DNA from: CAZAMP01 sp964486455 | GTDB taxonomy: Bacteria > Eisenbacteria > RBG-16-71-46 > CAZAMP01 | DNA length: 64,000 nucleotides | Direction of reading: 5' to 3' | Assembly: GCA_964486455.1 (NCBI GenBank) | Contig: CAZAMP010000003.1 | Span: 1 to 64,000, forward strand | Part shown: piece by piece, positions 16,940-26,647 of the stretch | How the letters are laid out: each line of letters opens with the position of its first letter | How positions within the stretch are numbered: the stretch's first letter is position 1 | Made by a program: the position numbers and the translations under genes | The notes under the pieces: generated by a model | The model's input: the letters and a program-made list of their open reading frames with translations, nothing else | Database searches by the model: none | Told to the model about the DNA's origin: nothing

Positions 16940-19900
16940 CTATTGATAGAGAAGAAGCTTTCGCGTCTCCCCATGGGTTCCGGCGCGGAAGGAGTAGAAG
17001 TACACTCCGGCCGCGACGCGTGATCCGTTTGAAGCCGTTGCGTCCCATCCGACGCTGTGACGTCCGGCCGCGTACCCCCGTCTCGCGAGCGTTCGCACGA
17101 GGCGACCATTCACGTCGAAGATCGTGATGGTGACGGGCAATGCTTCCGGGAGCTCGAAGGCGATGGCCGTTCCCGCGGTGAACGGGTTCGGTCTGGCGCC
17201 CACGAGCCGGAGCTGGACCGGGATCTCGCCGATGGCGACGTCGGTCGTCTCCTCGCCGTCCCACTCGCCCGGCGTATCGCTGACGGTCGTGTTCGCGGCG
17301 TCTCGCAACGCGACCTCGGTGAGCGTCGGAACCGCCCCGTTGTCCCGGATGCGGAACGTCAGCTCCGCCACGTCGCCCGTACCGATGATCGTCACACCGG
17401 CGCCCATCGCGGCCGCGTCCACGATCACGCCGTCGGTCTCCTCGAGCGACGCGAAGAACATCTGCTCACCCTGGTCGTCGAGTAGATCGCCCATGGCGAC
17501 GTTCATCAGCTCGAGCCGGTGACTGTCATAGCCCACCTTCGCGTGGACACCCTTGACGACCGCCTCGTTGTTCTCGAGCCTGAGCCAGGCCGTGATCGTT
17601 TCGTTCGCCTGCAGGCTCCGGTCGCTGAGTGCCAGCACCAGCTCCGGCATCTCCGCCGCATCAAGCTCCGGCAGATCTTGTGGGTTCACGCCGACCTGCA
17701 AGTAGTTGATGGAGAACATCATCAGATCCTCGAACTGGACCTGGTTGTCGGTCGTGGGCAGCCCGTCGACCGTGTAGTCGGAGGTGGGACCGACGTCGAG
17801 ATAGTTGACCGGATCGCCGTGGACAAGGGTCGCCCAGTAGTTGGCACCCAAGAGACTCATGTCCGCGGTGTTGACCAGGTTGTCACCCGCCCCCGCGGTT
17901 ACCCCGTCGCTCACATCGCCCAGGTGGTAGTTCAGCGTGCCGCCGGTCATGTTCGAGACCGCCGACTGGTTGCTGCAGCCGTCACGGGTGAAGACGACGT
18001 AGTACCAGTAGTCGCGGGTGCTCGGCTCGTCGGTCTGGCCGCTGGCGGTCACGGGGGTGAGCGTCCAGCCGCCAGCGACCGCATCGGCCGAATCGGTGGG
18101 CGCGGTGGGCACGACTCCCGTTCCGTCGTCGTACTCGGGGTAGTCGCCGTAGCCCTTGCGGAACACGTTGACGATCGCCCCATCACCCGGGGCAGTGAAC
18201 GTCAGCGTGATCATCGTCGTGCCGTCGGCGTCGTTGCCGGTCTTGACCTGTGCCGCGGCGAGATCGGTCACCGCCGCGGGGGCGGTGATGTCGATCGGGA
18301 TGTCGGCCGGCGCTCCGGGGATGCCGGGAAGCGGAACGTTGCTGCAGTCGCGGATGGTCACCGAGGTGACGGTGATGGTCCCCGTGTCATCGCTGGTCAC
18401 CGATGCGGCCTTCTGCACCGGGATGTCGAAGAGCGTACCGCCGGTCGTCACGCCGCAGGGAAGACCCTGGATCGCCTGGTCGATGGTGTAGGAGCCGCCG
18501 CCGTTGTCGTTGACGAAGTAGTTGGTGCTGAAGCCATCGAGCCAGCTGCCCTGGGTGATGCTCCCGCAAAGCTCGAGCTCGGGGCTGAGCTGGATGGTCA
18601 CGCTGGCGCCACGGGCGTCGGTGACGTCCGCTCGTGTGAACACGACCGGCACCACCTCACAGGGGTGCTCGGTGGAGATGCACGCCTCCGATGCGTCGGC
18701 GGATACGGTGTTGTCGCCGTACTCATCGCACGTTGCCGGCGGGGCCGCTCCCAGCCAGGGGGCATACGTGACGTCGCCCTCCACGTCGTCATTGCCGGTC
18801 GGGTTGCCCGGTGGGACGTTGGGTCCATCCGCGGATCCCCACCAGTTACATGTCGCATCGACGGTGCCGCCGGTCGCGGTTGCGTCGAGCTGAACGGCGA
18901 ATTCGGAGTTGCCCGTCATCGTGTTGTCGTAGATCGAACCGCCTGGCGCCGCGTACATTCCGCCGCCGTAGACGAAGATTCCCATGAAGTTGTTGGTAAT
19001 GGTGTTGTCGTGGATATCCACTGAGACAATGTTCCAAAGCTGGATGGCCTGACCTTCGCCCCAGGAATTTTCAGCAACATCGTTGATGGAGTTGTCATAG
19101 GCCTGCAGGACGTCTGCGCTGTTAATCTCCACCGCGGCCCATGCGTGCTCTCCGGGTTCGTTGATGTTGTCCCAGGCATTGTCGGACACCACGACGAGGT
19201 CGGTACGATCAGTAAGGTGCCCACGGAGTGAGATGGCACCCCCACAGTCATGGATATCGTTGCCGGTGAACATGACGGAGGAGATCGGGAGGTCCGCCCC
19301 GCCGTCTCCACTACCCGAGTTCAAGTCCAGTAGCGACCAGCCACGAACGCCCATGAACTCGCAGTCGGTGAAGACGATATCGCCGTCGAGATCTTGGCCG
19401 AGAAACCCGTGACGACTGGAGACGTCTTCGCCGTCGATGACGCAGTTGTTCATCGTGAAGTTGGTCACATCCCCGTTCTGATCCATGTCGAAGATGCCGT
19501 TTCCGCCGCTGGCCACTCCACGGATGACCAGGTTCTCGATGGTGAGATCCGAGATGTCTGCGGTGTTGAGAAACCGAACTCCTCCGGTGAGGATCGGGCG
19601 GGTCGCGACATCACCCGAGATCGTCAGGTTGTTCGTGTTGAAGCCCGCCGCAAAGACGAGCGACGTGGGATAGGTGCCGGGCAGGATGTTGACCGTGCTG
19701 GCGGTCACCATCTCGGTGCCTTCCTGGATCCGGCCGGTCGTTCCAGTCTGCGGGCTGTCGTCGTCAACGTGGAGGGTTGAGAAGTCGCCCTCGAATCCGG
19801 GATCACCTCCGGTGTCGGTGCCGACGTCCAGCCATGGCGTATAGTCGACCTTTGCCGTGACCTCGGCTGCGACGCCTGTGGGCGTGTTCGTGCCCCACCA

Positions 19901-21892
19901 GTTTCCGGAGGCGTTGACGTCTTCCGTCACGAGTGCGGTGTTGACCTGAACGCCGAAGTTGGTGTTTCCGCTCAAATCATTGTCATGAATGGTGACGCGC
20001 TCCGTGTCGATCACGTGACGATCCACGTTGACACCGGTGTCACCACAACCCGTGAGGACGTTGTTGGTGATATCGATGTCCTGACCTTTGATGCTGATCC
20101 CGTAGCGGATTGAGCCGCTCAAGTCGTTGTTGTCGATCGTGATGAACGTCGTGCTACCCCAGAAGGAGACGGCGTCCTTGTTTCCCGTGAACGTGTTGTC
20201 CGTGACGTCGACGTTAGTCAGATTGCTCCCGCCGGCGCCCTTGCCGTTGATGAACCCCGTGGCCGTGTTTCCACTGATGGCGGAGTTGCTCGTCGATGTC
20301 AGGTACATCGCCGACTCGTCTCCGGCCGGGCTGCTTCCCAGGGTGATGGCGTTATCAGAGATGGTCACGCTCGTGGCCGGATTCGGTTGAACCGCCACAC
20401 CGATCTTGTTTGCGGTGATTCGGTTTTGATCCACTGTGAGGTTGTCGCTGCCCTTGAGCAGCGCACCGAATCGCCCGTCGATGATGTTGTTGCTGATCGT
20501 GATGTCGTCGTCCCAAACGCGGAGCGTCGATGTGTCCGCCGTCGGATCCGTGGGATCCCCGTTCAATGTGAACCCATCGATCACGACATTTGTGACCCCG
20601 TTCGGGATCTCGACCAGGACGTTTGGATTCGGGTCCGACAAGCCGGCCTCGGTAATCGTCGACTCGTCCGTGGGGCTCGTCCGCGCCCCACCTTGTGTCG
20701 GATCCACGGCGTACTGGGCACCACGGAGCTCCAGTGACTTGTCGACGTTGGGTCGCTCCGCGTAGGTCCCTGCTGCGACATTGATCACGTCACCGCTCGT
20801 CGCGCCGTCGATGGCCTCTTGGACGTAGGTGTAATGATCGCGACTCAGGTCCCAGTCGATCTCGAGGTGCCAGATGTTCCCGGTGCCTTCGGCGCTCGGG
20901 AGATCGCGCTCGGACGTGTAGAGGAGGTAGTGCGTGCCGCCGTTGTCGGTGAAGCCGATCGGCCACATGTCGACCCACACATTGGAGCCGTACTGCCCTT
21001 CGACCACCATATGCGTGCTGCCGGTGAAAAAGTTTGCGTCCAGCGTGCTCGCGGCCCACTGGAGGACCCACTGACGCCCACCCGTCCAGGGAGCTTGGGC
21101 GAACGTGTAGTCGCTGCCGACCTTCAAGAGGGTGGGGTCGTATCCTCCGGTCACGGCGCTGGCGACCAGGTTCCATTGCTCGGGCGATGCTTGGTACTCG
21201 TAGATGTAGTTCGAGCCCGCGGAGTAGATCGCGAGATAGAGGTCCGACCCATCAATGAAGAAATGCGCGAGGCCGCCGGTCAGCGATCCCACCGTGAGCG
21301 GTGTGCTCCACCCTCCCGTTTTGGGCGTCGCCGAGTAGGTCGTCGTGAAGTTGCCCGATCCCTCCAGCACCCAGAGCTTGCCGCCGAAGGCGATCTCATC
21401 ATGGTGGGCTTGCCCCGTGCTGAGACCCGTCACGATGGGGCCGACTTCGTTCCAGGACATCCCACCGTCGTTCGTCCACCATCCGTAGATCTCGCACGTG
21501 GCGCCCATGTCGGGCGTGGCGAATGCCCAGACATCGCCACCGAGGACCGTTGCGCCGGTTTCGCCAAGATATCCGTTGGCGTTGTTCGTTCCGATGACCT
21601 TTGAGGCTGTGGCGGACGCGAGTCCCGTCACACTTGAGGCCTTCTTGTAGTACACCTCGTAGTCATGGGTGTCGGGGTTCGAGTTCCCGTAGTTGCCGGT
21701 GACCGTCGTGGATCGGCCATAGAAGAGCCAGTAGTCCGAGCCGTCGTAGACGATGGACTGTCCACGTTCGTAGTAGGCGTTGCTCGTGACCTGGACCGGT
21801 TGGCTCACCTCGAGGGTTGCCCCGTGAAGTGTGCCGATGCCGAGCACCACGGCCGTGGCCACAAAGACGAGCTTGCTCAGCGTGCCGTTCAT
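16940..21892 (-). CDS. 1650-aa secreted beta-propeller / beta-helix / cohesin-dockerin / FlgD-like protein
   Basis: Signal peptide at 1-24; AAGGAG precedes the ATG. Residues 30-345 read as a five-bladed propeller like GH43/sialidase folds (DGSDYWLFYGRS, IYGWWTNDGGMSWNEV). From 355 to about 1100 there is a right-handed parallel beta-helix of the NosD/pectate-lyase type in two halves, with many turns such as NVTVSGN / ITISNNIIDG and EGTYPTS-like openings. Then cohesin-like (1130-1250), FN3-like, dockerin-like (LGDVSDGVTAGAGDN), second cohesin-like and FlgD-like modules (1570-1650, ending RKLLLYQ) repeat the neighbour's layout. Probably a surface polysaccharide-binding or -degrading protein; no catalytic residues could be fixed. 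Confidence 0.82.
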   Translation of the reverse strand: MNGTLSKLVFVATAVVLGIGTLHGATLEVSQPVQVTSNAYYERGQSIVYDGSDYWLFYGRSTTVTGNYGNSNPDTHDYEVYYKKASSVTGLASATASKVIGTNNANGYLGETGATVLGGDVWAFATPDMGATCEIYGWWTNDGGMSWNEVGPIVTGLSTGQAHHDEIAFGGKLWVLEGSGNFTTTYSATPKTGGWSTPLTVGSLTGGLAHFFIDGSDLYLAIYSAGSNYIYEYQASPEQWNLVASAVTGGYDPTLLKVGSDYTFAQAPWTGGRQWVLQWAASTLDANFFTGSTHMVVEGQYGSNVWVDMWPIGFTDNGGTHYLLYTSERDLPSAEGTGNIWHLEIDWDLSRDHYTYVQEAIDGATSGDVINVAAGTYAERPNVDKSLELRGAQYAVDPTQGGARTSPTDESTITEAGLSDPNPNVLVEIPNGVTNVVIDGFTLNGDPTDPTADTSTLRVWDDDITISNNIIDGRFGALLKGSDNLTVDQNRITANKIGVAVQPNPATSVTISDNAITLGSSPAGDESAMYLTSTSNSAISGNTATGFINGKGAGGSNLTNVDVTDNTFTGNKDAVSFWGSTTFITIDNNDLSGSIRYGISIKGQDIDITNNVLTGCGDTGVNVDRHVIDTERVTIHDNDLSGNTNFGVQVNTALVTEDVNASGNWWGTNTPTGVAAEVTAKVDYTPWLDVGTDTGGDPGFEGDFSTLHVDDDSPQTGTTGRIQEGTEMVTASTVNILPGTYPTSLVFAAGFNTNNLTISGDVATRPILTGGVRFLNTADISDLTIENLVIRGVASGGNGIFDMDQNGDVTNFTMNNCVIDGEDVSSRHGFLGQDLDGDIVFTDCEFMGVRGWSLLDLNSGSGDGGADLPISSVMFTGNDIHDCGGAISLRGHLTDRTDLVVVSDNAWDNINEPGEHAWAAVEINSADVLQAYDNSINDVAENSWGEGQAIQLWNIVSVDIHDNTITNNFMGIFVYGGGMYAAPGGSIYDNTMTGNSEFAVQLDATATGGTVDATCNWWGSADGPNVPPGNPTGNDDVEGDVTYAPWLGAAPPATCDEYGDNTVSADASEACISTEHPCEVVPVVFTRADVTDARGASVTIQLSPELELCGSITQGSWLDGFSTNYFVNDNGGGSYTIDQAIQGLPCGVTTGGTLFDIPVQKAASVTSDDTGTITVTSVTIRDCSNVPLPGIPGAPADIPIDITAPAAVTDLAAAQVKTGNDADGTTMITLTFTAPGDGAIVNVFRKGYGDYPEYDDGTGVVPTAPTDSADAVAGGWTLTPVTASGQTDEPSTRDYWYYVVFTRDGCSNQSAVSNMTGGTLNYHLGDVSDGVTAGAGDNLVNTADMSLLGANYWATLVHGDPVNYLDVGPTSDYTVDGLPTTDNQVQFEDLMMFSINYLQVGVNPQDLPELDAAEMPELVLALSDRSLQANETITAWLRLENNEAVVKGVHAKVGYDSHRLELMNVAMGDLLDDQGEQMFFASLEETDGVIVDAAAMGAGVTIIGTGDVAELTFRIRDNGAVPTLTEVALRDAANTTVSDTPGEWDGEETTDVAIGEIPVQLRLVGARPNPFTAGTAIAFELPEALPVTITIFDVNGRLVRTLARRGYAAGRHSVGWDATASNGSRVAAGVYFYSFRAGTHGETRKLLLYQ

Positions 21893-21931
21893 CGATCGCT
21901 CCTTGTGTCTCTCGCGTTCGAAGTGCGGAGT

Positions 21932-21960
21932 CGCATATCGAGCGTTAACTCAATGTTCAA
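21932..21960 (-). promoter_or_regulatory. candidate promoter of the 1650-aa gene
   Basis: On the minus strand TTGAAC (21955-21960), a 17-bp spacer and TATGCG (21932-21937) lie 40 nt before the start codon. The spacing is good; the -10 box is only partly consensus. Confidence 0.35.
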
Positions 21961-22007
21961 ATGCGTCTCCCGTCTGTCTGAACCTCCTTGATATGTGTCC
22001 GTCGACG

Positions 22008-22035
22008 GGCCGGTCGCCCCGAAGGGCAACCGGCC
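22008..22035. other. GC hairpin with CGAA loop
   Basis: GGCCGGT, a mismatch, then GCCC-CGAA-GGGC, a mismatch and ACCGGCC. This very stable structure lies 115 bp upstream of the 1650-aa gene; it could be a leader structure or the end of an unrecognised transcript. Confidence 0.4.
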
Positions 22036-23004
22036 GCCCACTCCCGGCCCGGTACGAGTGCGGTCGCGGTCTTCCGCGATCCGTGTCAGCTACGGCCTAC
22101 CCTATCGCTGTCACTGTGCAGGAGTGGTCGCATGACGTACCAGGCCTCGCCCGTCGGGGGCTGGGAGCTATCTCATGACTCCATTGCTGGGGGAGCCCGT
22201 TCCTTCTCAAGGTCAACTACGTGACGGTGTCTTGAGCGTGCGGCGGCGTGTCTGGAAGCCACGGGGGCAGCATGAAGTACGTTCAGTGGTCGTCCATTCA
22301 CGCGGGGTGCGGGGTCGGGTAGATGGAGATTTGTCTCCAGTCCTATCGCATGTTGGGGATCGTTCAACTGCATCGGTTGCATACCGCTCAGTTTATGCTC
22401 GCGCCGCGTTGTCGAAGGTCACTAGAGATTGAGCTGTCAGTATCAAGCTGGGGTGTTGCACCTTCGATTCGACGATCGAGCGGTCCTAGGTCGCGTGTTG
22501 TCGTCGAGCGTGTAGATGCCACGGTGTTGTCCGGATCGTAACTCCGGCTTCTACGAAGACCTCCCTTGTTGCGCGCCATCGTCGGCGAAGGGGTCTATGA
22601 GACAATCCGTATATGTCGGTGTGTGGAGTGCCTGGGTTGGGAACGATGCGCTTCGTTTCGCGCATTCGGAGCAGGATGGATGTAGACTTGCCCTAACGCG
22701 TACACGATTCCGCCTGCCGGGAGGGCGTCCCGGCGGACATGTTTCTACGTGCGTGCGGTCGATGCACTCGACTGCCTGAGGCGCCATGACCCCGTCCATG
22801 GTGGCGCCACGCGTCGCGTCGTGCTGGAGAAGCGTCTCATGTTGCATCTGGTGCTTGTGCTGATGCTTCAATCAGTCGCTTGTCCGCGCGGTCGGTTTGT
22901 ACAGGAGCACCTGGAATCACAATCCCGCCGCGTATTCTACCACTAGGTGATCAGGAATCGAAGAGGTGAACGGCTTCCGGGGCAAACAGTTGCCTCGTTG
23001 GCAA

Positions 23005-24474
23005 CTAGCGACCCCGCTTCGCGCCGAGGCCCAGAGTGCGCCGTGTCCACGCGCGCTCTTCCGCGTCGAGCCCGCCGAGGAGCAGGAGTCCCGCCGCGTA
23101 GACTAACGCGCCCAAGGCGATCAAGGGGATGAGTGGGATCGTCTGACCAATGAACACGACGACCGTCATCGCTGCGGTCGCCGCGAGCGGTCCCGCTACG
23201 ATTGAACGCCATCCTACCGGAACACCTTCGCGTGCGATCTCCCTGAACAGAACAATCGCCATCAGGAACTCGGGCACGAGAATCGCGTAGACGGCTCCGA
23301 TGATCCCCAGGCGCGGGATCAAGGCGAAGCTCAAGGCGATCCCGAGCACAACACCGCAGACCATGATGACGGTGGCGCGGTTCTGCCTGTGGGCCGCGAT
23401 GAGGTAGATCATCGGCGGACGCCGTACCGAGCTCAGGAGCAGCACCCACACGAACGGAATAAACACGCGAGCGGACTCATCGAATCCTTCTCCGTAGAGA
23501 AGTGTCATGATCCGGTAGGCGAGAAGCACGCCGCCCGCCACGAGCGGCAGCGAATAGAGCACCATCATCTTTTGGAAGCGCGTGACGACCTGGCCGAGCG
23601 CATGTCGTCCCTCGGTGAGCTTCCTGCTGAGAACCGGGTAGAGGCCCTTCGCGATCAAGAGCGGCACGGAGCGAAGTACGTCCAACAACTTCTTCGCCCC
23701 GCTGTAGTAGCCGGTCGCCTCGATGTCGAGTAGCCGTTCAACCAGGATCACGTCGATACGACCGTAGAGGAGGCTTACGAACTTGAGCCCCGTGAACTCC
23801 AGGCCGCGTCTGAAAAGATAGCCGATGTCCTCGCCGCGGACGGGTGCGAGGCCGTAACGGCGCATCGTGGAGACGAGTACGGGCACGAAGAGCAACAAGT
23901 AGACGATCGGAAGCGACCAGAATATCCAAGCGATGCCGCCGCCCAGCGCCAACACGACGACCACGCTCAGCACGAGCCCGAGCTTCTCGGCGGACTGCCA
24001 TATCGAGAACGGGCGCAGGTTTTCTTCCGCCGTGTAGAACGCAAGCAGCATTCGCGCCGGGGTTCGAAGAATTGACGCGAGAAAGAGCGCCAGCAGGCTG
24101 ACGCCGAGGACGTTGCTGTAGGCGAGATTCGCGAAGTAGGCCCCCACCGCCATGAGCGGTGTCAGCAACGCGATCGTCACCAACGATGAAACCAGCATTC
24201 TCGACGCCAGGGAAGGCTTCTGGGCGACGTCGCGCGAGATGATGTCTTCAAGCGACAGACCGTGGATCTCGGAAATGAACTCGAGCCAGATGAGCCCGAG
24301 CGTGTATTGGCCGAGGCCCTCAGCGCCGAGCTTGCGCGTGAGGTAGGCAATGGCGAGAAGCCCCGAGCCCTTCGTGCAGATCTCGGCGAGCGCCAGCCAA
24401 CGCACGTTTCGGCCCAAGCGCCGACGTGCGCTTCCGGTGTGGGCGTTTGTTTCCTTGGGGTCCTGATCGTCCAT
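23005..24474 (-). CDS. Wzx-like oligosaccharide flippase (MOP superfamily)
   Basis: 489 aa with 12-14 hydrophobic helices. The opening NVRWLALAEICTKGSGLLAIAYLTRKLG and the later FLFRRGLEFTGLKFVSLLYGRIDVILVERL are typical of polysaccharide-biosynthesis flippases that move undecaprenyl-linked repeat units across the inner membrane. I chose the ATG at 24474 over an in-frame GTG at 24492; an 8-bp hairpin overlaps this start. No glycosyltransferase cluster is adjacent. It follows the M1 peptidase gene on the same strand. Confidence 0.85.
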   Translation of the reverse strand: MDDQDPKETNAHTGSARRRLGRNVRWLALAEICTKGSGLLAIAYLTRKLGAEGLGQYTLGLIWLEFISEIHGLSLEDIISRDVAQKPSLASRMLVSSLVTIALLTPLMAVGAYFANLAYSNVLGVSLLALFLASILRTPARMLLAFYTAEENLRPFSIWQSAEKLGLVLSVVVVLALGGGIAWIFWSLPIVYLLLFVPVLVSTMRRYGLAPVRGEDIGYLFRRGLEFTGLKFVSLLYGRIDVILVERLLDIEATGYYSGAKKLLDVLRSVPLLIAKGLYPVLSRKLTEGRHALGQVVTRFQKMMVLYSLPLVAGGVLLAYRIMTLLYGEGFDESARVFIPFVWVLLLSSVRRPPMIYLIAAHRQNRATVIMVCGVVLGIALSFALIPRLGIIGAVYAILVPEFLMAIVLFREIAREGVPVGWRSIVAGPLAATAAMTVVVFIGQTIPLIPLIALGALVYAAGLLLLGGLDAEERAWTRRTLGLGAKRGR

Positions 24475-24499
24475 GGCCCCGGAGAATAGCACCGGGGCC
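24475..24499 (-). terminator. hairpin between M1 peptidase and flippase genes
   Basis: GGCCCCGG - 9-nt loop - CCGGGGCC, a perfect 8-bp stem abutting the flippase ATG. It could terminate the peptidase transcript or gate flippase translation, since it occupies the ribosome binding region. Confidence 0.5.
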
Positions 24500-24525
24500 G
24501 TGAAGTTGCGACGTCGCGCGCGGTC

Positions 24526-26541
24526 CTATTTGGCCAGAACCATCTGCCGCCCGATCGATCGCTGACTCGTGTCCAGACGATAGAAGTAGACACCCGCGGA
24601 GACCGGGCGGCCGAGCGCGTCCCGACCGTCCCAGGCCACGCTGCCCGCGCCGGCGGGTTGCCAACCATCGACCAGGCTCCGGATCCGCCGCCCCGCGGCG
24701 TCGTAGACGACCAGCCGCGTGTCGCTCGGCGCGCGCAAGTGGTAGGTGATCCACGTTTCAGGATTGAACGGATTCGGCCGGTTCTGGTTCAGCGCGATCA
24801 CGCCGGCATCTCCGACACCGGGCGTGCCGCTGACCTGTGTGCGCTTGATGATCCAATCGTCCGGATCGAGGACGACGTCCTGTGGCATTCCCTCGACGTG
24901 AAGGACGAACGACTGGGTCTCCAGCGAGTCCCAGATCACGAACCGCTCCGTCCCTTGATCGGTCTCGATGTCGACGTCTATCGGCATCTTGAAGATCGGG
25001 CCGAGCGTCTGCACCTGCGTGATATCGATCTCGACATCGAAACCGGTGGCGACGGGCGTCGACGACCAACCGTATTCATAGACCGGGTATCCCGGGCTGT
25101 AGATCCACTCGTCGAAGAACCACACGAGATCCGTCCCGCTGACGGTCTCAAACACAGCGCGCATGTCGTCGGTATCCGCCACGCCGTACATGAAGGCGGG
25201 GTCGTTCGCATAGTCGTAGATGGCGTTGAAGAAGTCGGTGTCGCCCAGGACGTGGCGCAGCATGTGCAGTACCCATGCGCCCTTGTAGTAAATGGCTCCA
25301 TGAAGCGGCGGGTTGATGCCGTAGAGCTGATGGACCGCGTAGGGCAGCACGTTCATGTTGTTCATGTAGGTGTGGTAGTAGGCGTGTCCGAAGAGGTGCT
25401 CGAACCAGAACGCCTCGCAGATCGTGGCGAAGCCTTCCTTGGTCCACGTGTGATCCCACGACGTCATCGTGATGAGGTCGCCGACCCACGAGTGGCACAG
25501 CTCGTGCGCCACGATCCAGTCGTACTGGTGGTTGCCGTTGACCCACTGCCACCCCATGGAGGTCGCGGTCTGGTGTTCCATCGCGCCGCCATGGTGAAAC
25601 TCTGCGATAGCGTACTTCTCGTCCAGGAACGGGTACTCGCCGAAGAGCGTGCGGTAGTACTCCATCATCTCGACGTTGCGGTTCCAGCTCTCCTGGGCGT
25701 CCGCGAGATCGGCGGGATAGGCGTAGTAGTCGACATCCATCGTCGTGAAGCCGTCGAGCGCGGTGTAGACCTCGGTCCAGGACGCGAAGTTGGTCACCGC
25801 GATCGAGAAGAGGTAGGTCGACATCTGATAGTCGGTTTCCCAGTGGTAGGTCTTCGTGCCGTCGCCGTTGTCGTCGATGGCCGTGAGCAGGCCGGTCGAC
25901 ACGACGAACAAGTCCTCTGGTACTTCGAAGTGAAGATCCAGAGTCGCCTTGTCTTTCGGATCGTCGTCGCACATCCACCATGCCGGTGCTCCGTACGGCT
26001 CGGAGTAGGAAAGGACCATCGGCATTCCGTTCTGGGTCATGAAGCGAAACGGCAGGGGCTGTCCGGGGAAACTCGGCGTGCCGTGGTATGTCCCGCTGAC
26101 GGAGAATGTCTCACCCGGCTGATAGGTACCGTCGAGTGTGATCGTCAGCGTCTGGTCGTTGTGCATGAAGAACGCGGGCGAACCGTTGACCAACACCGCG
26201 TCGGCGGTGAGGCAAGGGTAGAGATCGATGTCGATCTGCGTGAGATCGACCGCCTCAGAGGTGATCTCGGCCACGGTGGTTCCGTAGACAATGCTGTTGT
26301 CGATGTCGAGGCTCATCGTGACGTCGTAATGCGTCACGTCGTACTCGTCATGCACCCAGAGCGGAGCGGGGGCCTTCTCCATATGAAGATGCGAGGCCCC
26401 GTGCTCTGCGATGAATCGCTGGTGATCCGCTTGAGTCGGGAGCGGTGGTGGTCCTTCGTCGAGGGCGACGGCCTCGGCGGCGAAGAGTGAGACGAACACG
26501 AGTGAGAGTGCGATCCGAATCGAAAGACCAGACCGATACAT
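24526..26541 (-). CDS. secreted M1-family aminopeptidase with FlgD-like C-terminus
   Basis: 671 aa with a signal peptide (IRIALSLVFVSLFAAEAVA). The M1 catalytic core shows HELCH (H346, E347, H350) and the third zinc ligand E369 in WTKEGFA. The exopeptidase motif is GGAMEHQ, a variant of GAMEN. The protein cuts N-terminal residues from peptides in the periplasm or outside. The last about 90 residues (NRPNPFNPETWITYHL ... VSAGVYFYRLD ... RQMVLAK) are the same sorting-like Ig module found on the cohesin proteins, so it is probably exported and anchored by the same route. Confidence 0.92.
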   Translation of the reverse strand: MYRSGLSIRIALSLVFVSLFAAEAVALDEGPPPLPTQADHQRFIAEHGASHLHMEKAPAPLWVHDEYDVTHYDVTMSLDIDNSIVYGTTVAEITSEAVDLTQIDIDLYPCLTADAVLVNGSPAFFMHNDQTLTITLDGTYQPGETFSVSGTYHGTPSFPGQPLPFRFMTQNGMPMVLSYSEPYGAPAWWMCDDDPKDKATLDLHFEVPEDLFVVSTGLLTAIDDNGDGTKTYHWETDYQMSTYLFSIAVTNFASWTEVYTALDGFTTMDVDYYAYPADLADAQESWNRNVEMMEYYRTLFGEYPFLDEKYAIAEFHHGGAMEHQTATSMGWQWVNGNHQYDWIVAHELCHSWVGDLITMTSWDHTWTKEGFATICEAFWFEHLFGHAYYHTYMNNMNVLPYAVHQLYGINPPLHGAIYYKGAWVLHMLRHVLGDTDFFNAIYDYANDPAFMYGVADTDDMRAVFETVSGTDLVWFFDEWIYSPGYPVYEYGWSSTPVATGFDVEIDITQVQTLGPIFKMPIDVDIETDQGTERFVIWDSLETQSFVLHVEGMPQDVVLDPDDWIIKRTQVSGTPGVGDAGVIALNQNRPNPFNPETWITYHLRAPSDTRLVVYDAAGRRIRSLVDGWQPAGAGSVAWDGRDALGRPVSAGVYFYRLDTSQRSIGRQMVLAK

Positions 26542-26603
26542 GATGCACCACCTTTCCAGCGATGGGCAGAGGCGAAGAGGTCGAAATCCGTTCCAACACG
26601 CTA

Positions 26604-26609
26604 ATTCTA
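26604..26609 (-). promoter_or_regulatory. -10-like box TAGAAT of the M1 peptidase gene
   Basis: The minus strand reads GCTAGAAT about 60 nt before the start. It matches the GCTAGAAT upstream of the secreted protein gene at 29684; no good -35 box. Confidence 0.3.
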
Positions 26610-26647
26610 GCGCATTTCACACCTTCCGGGTTGCATTTCCGGCGGGT

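Larger units (their letters stand above)
21893..23004. other. 1.1-kb gene-free region
   Basis: No convincing gene on either strand. It holds a possible promoter and GC hairpins at 22008-22035, 22716-22734 (GCCGGGA-GGGCG-TCCCGGC) and 22780-22808 (GGCGCCA / TGGCGCC). Composition is less biased than in the flanking genes, suggesting non-coding or decayed sequence. Confidence 0.55.

Noticed and set aside
21893..22942. Short frames in the gene-free region
   Set aside because: No start signal, homology or codon bias; treated as non-coding.
26601..26613. CGCTAATTCTAGCG palindrome as an operator
   Set aside because: It coincides with the -10-like box and the dyad is short and imperfect.
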